The notes under the pieces: model-generated
What the model was told of the DNA's origin: nothing
Databases searched by the model: none
What the model saw: only the letters and a program-made list of their open reading frames with translations
DNA from: Brachypterus glaber
Lineage: Eukaryota > Arthropoda > Insecta > Coleoptera > Kateretidae
Reading direction: 5' to 3'
NCBI GenBank assembly: GCA_958510825.1
Contig: OY294048.1
Span: forward strand, 36,173,026-36,237,025
DNA: 64,000 bases
Program-made: the position numbers and the translations under genes
Part shown: positions 22,086 to 33,100 of the stretch, piece by piece
Numbering within the stretch: the stretch's first letter is position 1
How the letters are laid out: every line of letters starts with the position of its first letter

Positions 22086-22739
22086 TTTAAAAATACTAAT
22101 ACAATATGATTTTATCTTATACATAAGGCAAATTTGCAAAGACAACCATAGATTTAAATATTAGCCTTTAAGAACTAAAGAATAATTTAACTGAAAATGG
22201 TACGGTTCCGCCAACCGTTCTTGCGAAACAGTGCCGATAAGTTTCAATTATTTTATTTTTCATCTATGATTATGAAAAAGCCATCCCTAAGTAAATTTTA
22301 AGTCTATTTCGCCAAAATTACAAAAATACCTATTTTGCGTTAAAAATTCCGGGGAAAACCGTGACAAAGCGTATATTATTCCGAGCAGATTGGCATTGTT
22401 AAAACACTCTGTATAAACCGGAATAAAATCAATTACAATTCTGCGTACTGCCTAAAGTTTATATCCGGAATTAAACATTATTTCTATGAAATACAAATCA
22501 ATAATTAATATTTTACTACTTACATATATGTAGGGGAAAGAGGGGGAATGACGGCCGCCTGTTTTTACGGGTGGCATACCCATTATTGTCTTGCATAGTT
22601 ATATTTAAAATGTAATCGAAGTGTGTATAAATAAAAAATATTAATATTATATATATTATATTAATATTATATTAATTGCATATTTATGTTTGAAATGTCA
22701 TAAAAGTGTCTAATAAAATATTTTCTTCCTTATTTCCAG
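22086..22739. other. Upstream intron of the phosphatase gene, no exon seen
   Basis: The sequence leads into the polypyrimidine/AG acceptor TCCTTATTTCCAG of the first recognisable phosphatase exon. Nothing coding for the earlier CRAL-TRIO residues is seen here. Confidence 0.5.
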
Positions 22740-23007
22740 GGTGGATACCCTGCCAAATTAAAGAAAGTCCTGATCGTGACGGCTCCTCTATGGTTCAAGG
22801 CGCCGTTTAAGATTTTGCGTCTGTTCGTCCGGGAAAAGCTTCGGGAACGGGTGTACACCGTGTCCGTGGCGCAACTGCTTAACCACATACCCAGGGAATC
22901 GCTTCCCACGCAGTTGGGAGGCTCCCTCATCCTGGACCATAATGGTTGGCTGTCGCACTGCTTGCTGTCAATGACCACCCGTCCGGAATCACCTTTAGCC
23001 CCATATG
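22740..23007 (+). CDS. Ptpmeg2: Ptpmeg2 exon A: C-terminal part of the CRAL-TRIO domain
   Basis: Enters in phase 0 after TTTCCAG and leaves in phase 1 at CCATATG|GTGAGT. It encodes the strand and helices KKVLIVTAPLWFKAPFK, LFVREKLRERV, and the characteristic LNHIPRESLPTQLGG turn that closes CRAL-TRIO domains. The codons are GC-richer than the flanking introns. Confidence 0.9.
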
Positions 23008-26000
23008 GTGAGTTAAGGATTTAATATATTAAGAGCCTTGTGAGCATTTTTACAACTCTATGGGATTTAGCAAGCACAGCTGAATCTTATTTCAAACATT
23101 AACGTTGGGTTTTAAATCAGTATGGATAATTGTTGGGCATCCTCAGTGGTCATTGCTCGTCCGCTATCAACTAGACGATATACTAAAAGATATTGCTAAT
23201 GCTATGCTTTAAATTCCTATTTACCAGTACCGAGCTAGTAGAAGGGGTAATATGGCCAGTACTACGCTTCAACCTATAGTGTTCTTCTTTTAGCATCATC
23301 ATCATTAGTTTGTTTGGATCTTTAAGAGACAGGCTCAGTGCCTATGGTTCATTTGTCTAAAATAGAATTAGTTTGAATGGATAATTGGGGGAGTGAGTCT
23401 CTGCTCACTGATGCTGGAGTTGCATCTGTCATTAATTGGCGATGGGGACGGGGAAAGGGGTGGGAGGGGGATTAGGAGGGATGGAATAGATGGGTCTGTT
23501 AGCATAGCGGCGGATGGTGTTTTGTTGGGCGACTAAAGCACAGAACACCCCCCCTCTGGACTTAAGCCAGCGGTCCCGGCTACCACTACGTAGTCAGTCG
23601 TCAGAGGACATGCGCTCATTAAAATTACAGGTGATGACAGTTTAAATATTGCACCAATAGACTATCGAGTGCTAAAGTGGGTCAGTTTAAGTGGCACCAC
23701 TTTATTAGTGTCTGGATGTTAAAGAAGTTCAGCGCCGCCGTTGTGTGATCTATACTTCATGTATTAAAGTCCTATTTTTTTGCTTGAACTTGCCACGCCC
23801 TCAGAATGCGCTAAACTTTATACATCGGTATATTTTTTTTAGATGGCAAGACGCCATCGCCGCAGAAGAGGATCGGTTCACCAAACGACCTGGATATCTC
23901 GGCATCCACCAATAACATAAACGTCGAAAGTTGGGCAGAAGAAGGCATCCTGAATCCTCCCAGCAGCGCCTCTAGTGGCTTTTCGGACGACGACAGCCTC
24001 CACGGGGATGGGGCGGCCCTGACAATGCCCCAGCTGGTTAGTATATGCAAATTTTGGACCACCGCCAGAAAAGGGCATACCGGGTGTATTTCAAAGGTGG
24101 CCCGCCCCTATAACTTTTTTATTTCCAGAGATAAAAGAATAAAATTTACAGGGTACGATTTCAGGGGGCACCAATCAAAATAGTGGGGACGCCTTGGTTT
24201 TAATTATATGCTTTTCGTTATCGCCTATAACTTGGGCAGATTATCGCCCCTGGCGGCCCTCCCTTAGTCTAACACTGGATTTTGAGCATTGCATTATAAC
24301 CAGAGTTGATACTTTCATTACAATAACAGGGTCGGACAACATGAATTTTAAATTATTTCTAATTTTTGGTGAGTTTAATACATACCTGTGCCGAATTATT
24401 CGGCATAGGTATGTATTATTATTCGAAATAAGATTATGTCTGTATACAAACATATAATCTTATTCAGCATAGGTATGTATTAAAGAAACTAACCAAAAGT
24501 TAGAACTAATTTAAAATTCCTGTTGTCCGACCCTGTTATTGTAATGAAAGTATCAACTTTGATTATAACTGTAGGACTCTAAAGCCTAGGACAAGACAAA
24601 AAGTTAATGAATCTCTATTATTGGGCTCGGATAACCGATCTCTAATAAAAACCGGGATTTACTCGAAATCTACGCAGTAGAAAGTTTTTTAAATTAAAAT
24701 TTCGGTTTCAGCATACAAAATTACTCAAGGCATGATAGGTTTAGTCCTTGGAAAAGGATGTAGACCAGTGTAAGGGATCTTTTCTGACGGAAGTCCAAAT
24801 GTGCGCAATTAACAACAAATTAAAAATCAGTACCTTAGTATAGAGTACTAGGTAGGTAGGTTTGTTAGGGTAGGTGGCTAGTTTGCTTGTTTCCGCAGAA
24901 ACCAAGTGTGTAAACTCCCTACCTACCCTAACAAACCTACCTGTCCCGTGCTCTAATGTGCGCCAGGTTCTGGATTCGTTTCCTTTGGGTGCTACAAAGC
25001 CAAAAAAGGTTTTGAAATGAGGTACTCTAAAAACTATTTACGGGCTCTATAAATATAAAGCTTGTTCTAATTCTCTTTTCTTTTACTAGGTGGAATACGT
25101 CAAGGACCGGGGGAGATCTGGCCTGATGAAAGAGTACGCCGACATCCGCATGCGGCCGCCGGACGGGACTTTTAACGTAGCAAAAATTAAAAACAATCTT
25201 TATAAAAACAGATATACGGATGTGTTGTGCTACGATCACAGTAGGGTGATTCTTTCTGAAGTTGATAGTGATAAAGACAGTGATTATATACATGCAAATT
25301 TTGTGGATGGATATAAACAGAAGAACGCGTTTATCAATACACAGGGTAATCAGTTTTATACACTAGCCTACTTAAGATTAATTAGTTTCTTTATGTAATG
25401 GTCATCCCATGACTGCTAAGAAGACATAAACAAGGCTTGTTTTTATCTTTGTTAATAATTACACCGGCCCATAACAAATATAACGTATTTGACGTTCCCT
25501 ATAAAAAAAATCGGATTCAAACGGATAGCTTTAAAATCTATCAGTAATTGAAACAGAACGTATAGATATTAAATACGCAATCACAGATTGAAATAGATAG
25601 ATACGGATTCAGTCTCAATCTTATATTGGTATTTACAGGCATTGTCTTTGCTTGTTACTTTTATTCACTTAATATTTATATTTTTTTGAGCCAAAATGCG
25701 TTTAAAACACAAGTATTTGACTCGTATTTTACTAGTTATCAGTAAATATTCAAAGAAACGCTATTTTTAACCGATTTACCCAGAAGAAAAAGGTTCTTAA
25801 TTCGAAGTGTAAACGCAATAACTTTTTAATGCATCGATTTATTTTTTTTTTAAATTTATTCGAAATTAAAAATTTAAAATGTCGGATCTAATATGTCAAT
25901 ATGGCGGAAAATTTTGGCGAATAATGGATTTTGTTAAAAAATAGTTTGTAGGGGTTTTCGAGGATGATTGAAAATGAAAAAAATCGAAATGGAGATTCTA

Positions 26001-29000
26001 ATATGGTGGCAAAATTTAAAAATTAAAACTTTTTCGAGTACGGAGCTGGGTCATACGACTCCCGTGCCCTGAGCATAAATAAAAAAATCTCACTATAATA
26101 ATAATATATTATTATGATTATATTAAAATAAACACATGGTCGAAAATACCGTTAAATTTTTGGTAATAAAAGCCTAAAAAAATAATCAATACAATAAAAC
26201 ATTTGGTAAAATCATAATTTTGTAAACCGAAATGTTCAAAAGTCTTTTTTTACAGGACCCTTGCCAAAAACCACACCTGAGTTTTGGCGGATGGTATGGG
26301 AGCAACATACTTTAGTGATAGTTATGACGACGAGGGTAATGGAACGGGGGAGACCCAAATGTCACCAGTATTGGGAAACAGAAGTAGATAGTGAAGCAAA
26401 TTATGGTCAGTTTACAGTTAAAACAATATCCGTTGAAGACGATGCAGATTATACTGTATCGACAATAATTATAACTAATAATAAAGTAAGTATTAATAAA
26501 GCCCGCCAGGACTCATTGAGTTAATTTTTTGAGTTTATAATATTACGTGTCATTTACAACATTTTAACCAAGACCGCGATGCCGCTAGAATTGGGGCGGG
26601 CCAGAAACAAAAATTTCCCAACTAAAATTGAGATTTTCCCAACTTTTTATCCAAGATTTTTCAACTTTTTACATGACGGTATAAAGTTAATAACTTAAAA
26701 AAAGGTCTCAACTCCATATGTATATTTCGAAAAATAATAGGTATCTCGGTTATTTTAAGATCGATTAAATTAGAAAAAAAGTTGCGCTTTATTGTGCTGA
26801 TCAATAATCTAAAAGAAAATTTGACTTGTCAATTATTGTTTTTTTTTTAATTATCGCAAAAAAAATTAAAAACCCCAGTTTCGTTTTTATTTTTTTGAAC
26901 GACAAAGCTATACGTTTTTAACTGAAACATTGTTAAGGATAACTTTTGCTTCGTTTGCCCACTTACCCTACCTCAATATTGCAATATTAACCATATTTCA
27001 CTTGACTTTTGGCCATTTTTGACCCCCCCACCATGTAACGCGGTGTAACGTTTTCGAGTCTGTCTGTCTCTCGGTCTATATTTAAACCTTTAACTTTTGA
27101 ACGGAATGTCCGATTTGAAAAATTCTTTCACTAAACGACCTTTTCTGTTTGCGTCACATCAAATATGGTTAACATTAGCGTAGGGCAAGGGGTGGCAAAA
27201 TGGACAAAAACTATAATTTTTAACGATATCTCACTTATTGTAATAATTATTTATAGTAGGACAATTTTTTTTGTATAAATGAAAACTAGATGAAACGTTG
27301 CAAGCACCTTGTCAAAACATCGGCACTAGGTACTAATTTGAAACGTTATGAAATATGAAGTTGTGCAAATAGGCAACTAGTAATACAACTGCGTGTTTCA
27401 TAATTTATTAAACTTTGGAAGTCTGTATCTCCAAAACGTTATAATCTAGCAAAAAACTGCATATAACATTTTTATAGGGCTTAAAAAGAGCTTTTATTTG
27501 AAATATAACTTTTTAAAATCATGTTATAATTAAGCAAGTTATTCTAAAAAACATTTTACTGCTTTAAATGCAAATATCTCGAAAACAATGTATTTTAGGA
27601 AAAAATTGTTTATAACATTTTTTAAGCCGTTTTAAAATATCTTTCAAATAAGTGCTTAAAAAATAATATACAATAATAATTAACTTAATTATAACCAAAA
27701 AAACGCTAAAAATAGGAGTTTTACCCCATTTTTATCCCCTTACCCCCGACCGTTTACCCCCAAAATCTAATCAGCTCTTCGAAATACGATAATAAACGAT
27801 ATGCAAAAAACCGCTTGTCGGTATCTTTTCTAGAAATTGAGTTATCGAGTTTACACCCAGACAGACAGACGGACCCAACAATATTTTTCACTAATTCAAT
27901 TAACTTTTAATAAATTTCTGATAATGGTGCGGCCAGAAAAACAATCCGATAAAGCTACAAAGAAGAAACAAAAGGATATGGTCCAAAAATACAGGAAAAA
28001 TGGTGTCAATTTGATATCTTATTTTATAAACTTATTATAAAATTGAAAGTTTTTGCCCGATTTGTATATTTAGCTTTTTGATTTTTGGGGAATAGGGCTT
28101 TGGATCTGACTAAAATTGTTATCTAATTTGCTGTGACGTTTCGACGATGACTAATCTTTGGCTTTAATTCTCTGTTCGAAAACGACGAAAATCCATCGTC
28201 GAAACGTCACAGCAAATTAGATAACAATTTTAGTCAGATCCAAAGCCCGATTCCCCAAAAATCAAAAAGCTAAACTTATTATAAACTCATTTTTCCACCC
28301 GTCTAGAAAAGGTACCCGTTTCACATTTACTCTTACTTACATTTCCAGACAGAAGAAACTAGGGAAGTATCTCATTGGCAGTTCACGTCGTGGCCGGATT
28401 ATGGTGTGCCGCACGCGAAAGCAATGTTGGAATTCTTGGAAAGGGTGAGGAGGAAACAGGCCGGTATGGTCACGGCTCTAGGTGATATGTGGGCGGGCCA
28501 TCCTCGGGGCCCGCCTATTATAGTCCATTGTAGTGCTGGAATCGGCAGAACTGGTAAGTTTGTTCTCATTTTGACCGAGTCAAATTGACTTTTACTTAAT
28601 CAAATATGAGGAGGTGAATTTTAAAGCGGAAAATTTTTTTGCAACCGGTACCGAGTTCCAAAAAATAAGTTAAATGAAACAAAAAAAGATCCTATATCGT
28701 ATTAAGATAAAAACGTACCTACCAAACCTACTCTTTAAGTTCCGATAATATTTTTTAGTTTTTTTTTGTTTTTAAAATGGTTTTTAATTATTTTTTTTTG
28801 TATTTTGTATATTTTTTAATATGGGCGTAACTTTGGAAAACGAGCGGATGGGATTTTAATTTAGTAGATTAATAACACCAGGACATGCAGGAATCAGAAT
28901 CCGAAAGACGTTCTTGAGGCGATTTTTTGATAATGCAGAAAGATAGTTAAAGCTGTCTTACTTACTCCAAATTTGAAGTCGTTATCTCCAAAAGTAGAGG

Positions 29001-29356
29001 GGTTATAACTTTTAAACAGTATTTTAAAAGTCAATTGTTGTATAGTTTTTTGAGGCGAAACTAAAATCCACAATACTTTTTTTTGTATATTTTTTTAATT
29101 TCTAAATAATTTTAATTTCTTTACAGGCACTTTTTGTACGTTAGATATATGCATATCTAGATTAGAAGACATTGGAACGGTAGATATAAGAGGCACGGTC
29201 GAGAGGATACGATCGCAACGTGCCTATTCCATCCAAATGCCGGATCAGTATATATTTTGCCATTTAGCTTTATTTGACTATGCTATATCGAAAAATTATT
29301 TACAAACGGCAGATCTTACAGGGTTTGATCAGGGCCATGACGACGACTCAGATTAG
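22740..29356 (+). CDS. Ptpmeg2: Ptpmeg2 / PTPN9-type CRAL-TRIO protein tyrosine phosphatase, 3' six exons
   Basis: Six exons (22740-23007, 23843-24036, 25090-25345, 26256-26485, 28349-28553, 29127-29356) join in phase to 460 codons and a TAG. The protein starts inside a lipid-binding CRAL-TRIO domain (KLKKVLIVTAPLWF...LGGSL), passes a Ser/Asp-rich linker, and ends in a classical PTP domain with KNRY loop, NTQGPLP, WPDYGVP, the P-loop HCSAGIGRTG (catalytic Cys at 28529-28531) and a Q-loop QMPDQYIFC. This domain order is unique to PTPN9/PTP-MEG2, which dephosphorylates phosphotyrosine proteins at secretory vesicles. The human protein has about 593 residues, so roughly 130 N-terminal residues lie in exons not found, upstream or outside the window. 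All catalytic residues are intact, so it looks functional. Introns carry three foldbacks. A likely poly(A) signal is AATAAA at 30017. Confidence 0.93.
23300..23700. other. GC-rich intronic insert of unknown type
   Basis: Within intron A-B, 23390-23610 is much more GC-rich than other introns (GATGGGGACGGGGAAAGGGG, CCAGCGGTCCCGGCTACC, a short ATC run at 23294). It has no long frame and no evident inverted ends. It may be a retroelement fragment or regulatory DNA; I cannot tell. Confidence 0.3.
23843..24036 (+). CDS. Ptpmeg2: Ptpmeg2 exon B: Ser/Asp-rich linker
   Basis: Acceptor TTTTTTAG, donor CAGCTG|GTTAGT; phase 1 in, phase 0 out. It encodes a low-complexity linker (NPPSSASSGFSDDDSLHG) between the lipid-binding and phosphatase domains, ending in LTMPQL, the start of the helix preceding the PTP fold. 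Confidence 0.85.
24301..24561. mobile_element. hAT foldback MITE, copy 2 (261 bp), in a Ptpmeg2 intron
   Basis: Same family as 11671-11904: ends CAGAGTTGATACTTTCATTA and complement (one change, CAACTTTG). The 8-bp duplication ATTATAAC is perfect (24293-24300 and 24562-24569), so this copy is younger. Its centre has an extra CGGCATAGGTATGTATTA unit compared with copy 1. The opposed open frames over it are hairpin shadows. Confidence 0.9.
24849..24945. repeat. Small foldback, GGTAGG-rich arms
   Basis: AGGTAGGTTTGTTAGGGTAG on the left is the perfect complement of CTACCCTAACAAACCTACCT on the right, with a loop of about 45 bp. It lies 145 bp upstream of Ptpmeg2 exon C. Non-coding. Confidence 0.75.
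25090..25345 (+). CDS. Ptpmeg2: Ptpmeg2 exon C: start of the PTP domain
   Basis: Acceptor TTTTACTAG, donor CACAGG|GTAATC; phase 0 in, phase 1 out. It carries EYADIR, the phosphotyrosine-recognition loop KNRYTDV, DYIHANFVDGYKQKNAFINTQ. The usual DYINA is DYIHA here, a mild change. Confidence 0.93.
25490..25640 (+). repeat. Dispersed repeat R5, copy 1
   Basis: CCTATAAAAAAAATCGGATT, ATCAGTAATTGAA and AATCACAGATTGAAA recur at 41285-41420, and a shorter relative lies at 59570-59640. It lies in Ptpmeg2 intron C-D. Non-coding. Confidence 0.55.
26256..26485 (+). CDS. Ptpmeg2: Ptpmeg2 exon D: PTP domain core
   Basis: Acceptor TTTTTTTACAG, donor AATAAA|GTAAGT; phase 1 in, phase 0 out. It encodes GPLPKT, FWRMVWEQ, VIVMTTRVMERGRPKCHQYW, all standard PTP signatures, then the beta-strand TVSTIIITNNK that leads into the WPD-containing exon. 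Confidence 0.93.
27281..27862 (+). repeat. Dispersed repeat R2, fullest copy, in a Ptpmeg2 intron
   Basis: It runs from AACTAGATGAAACGTTGC-type sequence to CAGACAGACAGACGG, ending in a short (CAGA)n. It is the inverted counterpart of 21505-22085 and the direct counterpart of 19995-20170. The intronic copy and the upstream copy could pair in a primary transcript if transcription starts above 21.5 kb. Confidence 0.65.
28071..28272. repeat. Foldback element in a Ptpmeg2 intron, about 200 bp
   Basis: Arms of about 80 bp are almost perfect: TAGCTTTTTGATTTTTGGGG through TTTGGATCTGACTAAAATTG and GCTGTGACGTTTCGACGATG, mirrored on the right. A 15-bp direct repeat, TAAACTTATTATAAA, is found at 28027-28041 and 28271-28285. 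On the left it stands 29 bp outside the hairpin arm, on the right it abuts it. The element ends about 75 bp before exon E. Confidence 0.75.
28349..28553 (+). CDS. Ptpmeg2: Ptpmeg2 exon E: WPD loop and catalytic P-loop
   Basis: Acceptor ACATTTCCAG, donor AGAACTG|GTAAGT; phase 0 in, phase 1 out. It encodes HWQFTSWPDYGVP with the general-acid Asp, and IIVHCSAGIGRTG with the nucleophilic Cys and phosphate-binding Arg. A roughly 20-residue insert (AGMVTALGDMWAGHPRG) before the P-loop corresponds to the variable insert of PTPN9. Confidence 0.95.
29127..29356 (+). CDS. Ptpmeg2: Ptpmeg2 terminal exon F
   Basis: Acceptor TTCTTTACAG; ends TAG at 29354-29356. It encodes TFCTLDICISRLEDIGTVDI, RIRSQRAYSIQMPDQYIFC (Q-loop glutamines) and an acidic tail HDDDSD. 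Its length agrees with the C-terminus of PTPN9-class enzymes. Confidence 0.94.
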
Positions 29357-30964
29357 ATAGTATTTTATTTAAATTCATTCTGATACGGCACAGTTCATTT
29401 TTAGCGAGTTTTTGAGACGCAAAATACATTTGTCAAGACACATTTTTTAATAATTTTAATATTTTTTTAATATAAAAACGAATTTGGAAGAACGATTTTC
29501 ATTTATTTTATTAAAAAAATACGAGATTAAAAAAAAGGTCTGACAGCTATATTTACTTCAAAAAGTGAGAAAAAGGTTTATGTGAACTTTTGTGCTAAAT
29601 CGCTGCCTAAGGGAACTAGGGCTGTTTTAAGGGGCATTTTTAAGCATGTTTTGAATTTTTTAATATGGTTTACTACTAATAAGGCTTATCATTTCATGCC
29701 ATAATAAAAATTATTATTTGACCAAGGGCTTATAATTTTTACAGTTCTAATAAAAGGGCACTCAAAAAAGTTATTTTATTTTAACGTTAAATGTGAAATT
29801 TTCATGGCAATAAGTTAAAAGGTTCCCATTCATTAAGTAAATGCCCTTTTATATCAACTGCTTAATAAAGTACCTTATTGTTTAAGTAATTTTTTATTTC
29901 TGTTATAACTTTTTCAATTTTTACAAATAAGAATATATTTTTTCGGGAAATTATTATTATTTTATACCGTTTTTAAATCCACTGACATTGTACATGACCC
30001 TAAATATTTCGTTGTCAATAAAGCACTTAAAACAGCTAAATTTTTAAAAATTTGGCATACCTTAGGTTCGTAGTACTTTTTTTTGATTCCAAGTGTAGTA
30101 GTATAACATTTTGGGTCTCATCAAATATATATTTTGCTTTTTCAAAACTGGCTAAAAATGAACCGTGGTGGGTTCTAGAACTACGTAGTGAAATTAGAAG
30201 GAGCAGGAATTGGTTTTCTGGTTCGCGGTCTAGACAAAATTTCTAGATGGCGCTAACGCCATAGTAGCGCAATCACCATCCGCCAGTGCGGTCAAACTGT
30301 GGAGATTTCTCTAAATTACGGAGATTTTAGAGCCTGGTGGAGATTTTGTGGAAATTTAAGAATTGTGGAGATTTTGTGGAAATTTCCTGAAATAAAAAAA
30401 AAACAAATTGTATAATATTAGGTAAAAATTAATTCGTGATAAAGTTTTATATGAATTTCCTCATCAATCTACATGAGATTTCATGCCCTTTATGAATTTC
30501 CAAATAAAAAAGGGACAAAGCTCTTTATATTTTAGAGGTGAGGACTTATTTTAGTCATCAAAATTTTTGCAGGGGTAAAGCTATTTGAAAAAAAAAATAT
30601 TTTTTTAGAAAAAATCTTTGAATTTTGAAATTTTTTTTTTGAACAAAAATTAAAAAAAAAATAAATTTCTTTTTGCAAAAAACGAAACATTAAATAAAAT
30701 AAAAAAAAAAATAAAAAGAACGAAAATACATATTTGGAAAAAAATTGAAAATTATAGTTTTTTTTTTATTTTTTTTTTTTTGTTAAGTTTAACTCCCCAT
30801 AACTTTTTTGTTTTTGGGGGGATTAATTTAAAAAACAATAAGGAACTTCTCCTTATAGAACTTGTTTTTTTCTGAGAATTTAGAGTCGATTTAATTATTC
30901 GTTCTTGAGTTACCGTGTCTACAAAAAACGAGACACCGGACAGACGGACATCTTTAAAGTTTCT
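29357..30964. other. Ptpmeg2 3' UTR, then repeat-rich intergenic DNA
   Basis: AATAAA motifs occur after the stop, the best placed at 30017-30022. From 30300, GTGGAGATTTTGTGGAAATT-type units recur, then an A/T homopolymer block (30600-30850) precedes repeat R1. Frames here (30052-30246, 30752-30982) match nothing I know. Confidence 0.45.
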
Positions 30965-31080
30965 TATATTTTCATGAAACACATTTGTATCGAAGAATTT
31001 TTTGTCTATGACGTTTTTTTGGCGATTTTGGGAAATTCGAAACTACCGTATAATACTATTCTAGGGCTACGCGCAGTGAA
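30965..31080 (+). repeat. Dispersed repeat R1, copy 3
   Basis: Contains GAATTTTTTGTCTATGACG, GGCGATTTTGGGAAAT and CTACCGTATAATACTATTCT with a CTACGCG end. The A/T-rich block before it mirrors the arrangement at 5.6-5.9 kb. Confidence 0.65.
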
Positions 31081-32548
31081 TGGTATAACAAAAGCAATTG
31101 TTCCCCCACAACCCTCCAATGGCTAAGGCTCTGTGCAAACCATTAACTGAAACTTCAAATTCCACTACTAGAACCTGTGTGTTAACCAATATTGAGAATT
31201 CCTCAATTAAATCATTTTTATATCATAAAAATAATTTTGAAAAAGATTGACGAAATAGATATCTATTAAAAACGTACTAAAACAAATTTTAAGATAGTCG
31301 GATTAAAACATGCATCTCTTTAAAAATAAATTAATGAAATTAATTATTTTAAAGAAATTGTGTGAAGAAATGTATTTTGATATGAGAAGTTAAGAAAAAT
31401 GAAGGCTGATTTATAATGAATTTCAATTATACAATAAAATTGATATCTTTAATTTGTAATGTAATAAAAGTACCTTTGTAAAGAGCCAAATTTTTGCATT
31501 TAATTTATTCTAGACAACGAGCATATACGCATTTATCGGTACCTTCGTTCTAAATTGTTGTAACTCAAAACTACTTTAATTCACTAACGGATCAAGTCAC
31601 CAGAGGGTGCTTGAGTGCTTAAGTATTATTTGGGGGAAGTTTTATCCACTTTTTGAATGGACCTATGCATAGGTCCATATATACAGGGTCTCAACGAAGC
31701 CGACTCGGTCGATATATAGTAAAGTATCCACTTTAGAGAAAAACTTTAAAGGAAACAGTTGTATGGTTTTAAAAAAGGCACATTCTAAAAATATTTTGAA
31801 ATATACAGGATGGTCCTTCTATGGTGGGTAATATTAAAAAAAAAATTGTTTTTTTTTTTAATGGGATGCTATATTTTTTCATATTATCAGTTTTTTTTAA
31901 TGGAATGCTATATTTTTCATTTACTCATTAAATGTAGAATTTTATTCTACATTTAATGAGCAAATGCACCCAAAGGAACCGAATCCGGAGCTCAAAAATT
32001 TGGAAATAGCTTAATTTGAATGTACTTTAAGACAGTCTCTACTCTGTTAAGCTACAATAATATTTTACAAATGTATCAAAACAGGGTTTTTTTGGACCAT
32101 ATTCTCCTATGAAATTAATTTTGGAGTTGATGTAAAAGTTTGGCTTTTCAAATAGCGTGTATTAATTCTTACTTGAATTTCGCTAAATTTATGTTATATT
32201 TTACCCATAATTTTTCAATGCTTTTATTTGTTATTATAGAAAAGAATACATTAAATTAAAAAAAAAGATATGATCTATTTATTATTATTTATAATATATA
32301 ATTTGAAGTAATTTATACATAAAATTTAATATAAAAAATATCATAAAACTTGTAGTTTGAAATTTTAAAATAATGGCTTCCACCGTCCACATTCAAAAAT
32401 TTGCCGAGGGAATTTTAGTTAATTCTAGACCCGTTTGATTCGCTGTTTTCAATACCTTGCTTCGTTTTTCTTGATCAGCTAGTTTTTTTTTCAAGATATA
32501 GCACGTGTGTTAGTATTGCTTATAAAAATAAGAGCTATATCTTTAGTA
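31081..32548. other. Intergenic AT-rich DNA, no gene seen
   Basis: Apart from the hairpin near 31.94 kb and a duplicated GCTATATTTTT phrase, I see no coding or RNA feature. Confidence 0.4.
31919..31964. repeat. Perfect short hairpin
   Basis: TTTACTCATTAAATGTAGAA is followed, after a 4-base loop, by its complement TTCTACATTTAATGAGCAAA, with one mismatch near the base. It sits inside a tandemly repeated AATGGAATGCTATATTTTTC context. A bidirectional terminator role is not implied. Confidence 0.7.
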
Positions 32549-32769
32549 CCGTCAAGTGGGGCGACTTCGGACGGTTTGGGTGACTTCGCGCACTTTTTCG
32601 CAAAACTCTCTGAACCAAAGCACATGTGCACAATTTGTGGGGTTATGTGCACAGGTTATGGGGTTCAATTCGACAACTTGTGCACACAACCCCACAATTT
32701 CTGCTACATGCTTTGGTTCAGAGAGTTTTGCGAAAAAGTGTCCGAAGTCACCCACACCCCACTTGACGG
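32549..32769. mobile_element. Foldback MITE, TA target site, 221 bp
   Basis: TIRs CCGTCAAGTGGGGCGACTTC and its near complement are flanked by TA (32547-32548, 32770-32771), as in Tc1/mariner-type MITEs. Arms of about 100 bp include AAAACTCTCTGAACCAAAGC and its inverse. The three overlapping open frames (both strands) across it reflect the palindrome, not genes. Confidence 0.8.
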
Positions 32770-33100
32770 TATTTATAAATAAAATTCATCAAAATATATC
32801 GAAAAAATGCGAAAAAAAATCATGTTTTAAATAAAGAAGCCTATTAAAAACAAAAGAATAAAGATACATATTTTAAATTCGCTTTTTTTTGGCTTAGAGC
32901 CCTATTATTTAAGATCTAATCTACGACAAAAACATTTTTTTAGACTCATTTTTTTTGTTGGCAACTACTATGGGCAAAAAACCATTTCGCGTATATTTCA
33001 AAAAAACGAGCTGATCATGTAAAACGGAAAAAGTCATCAGCGCATCAAATATAGCCAGAATGAACTAAAAGGGCCCAGACAAAAAAAAATTCTATATTTA

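Noticed and set aside
25030..25293. Minus-strand frame opposite Ptpmeg2 exon C
   Set aside because: Shadow of the true exon, which has strong PTP motifs and good splice sites on the + strand.
32507..32834. Three overlapping frames with ALSEPKH/FREFCEK motifs on both strands
   Set aside because: They mirror each other because the MITE is a hairpin; no gene.
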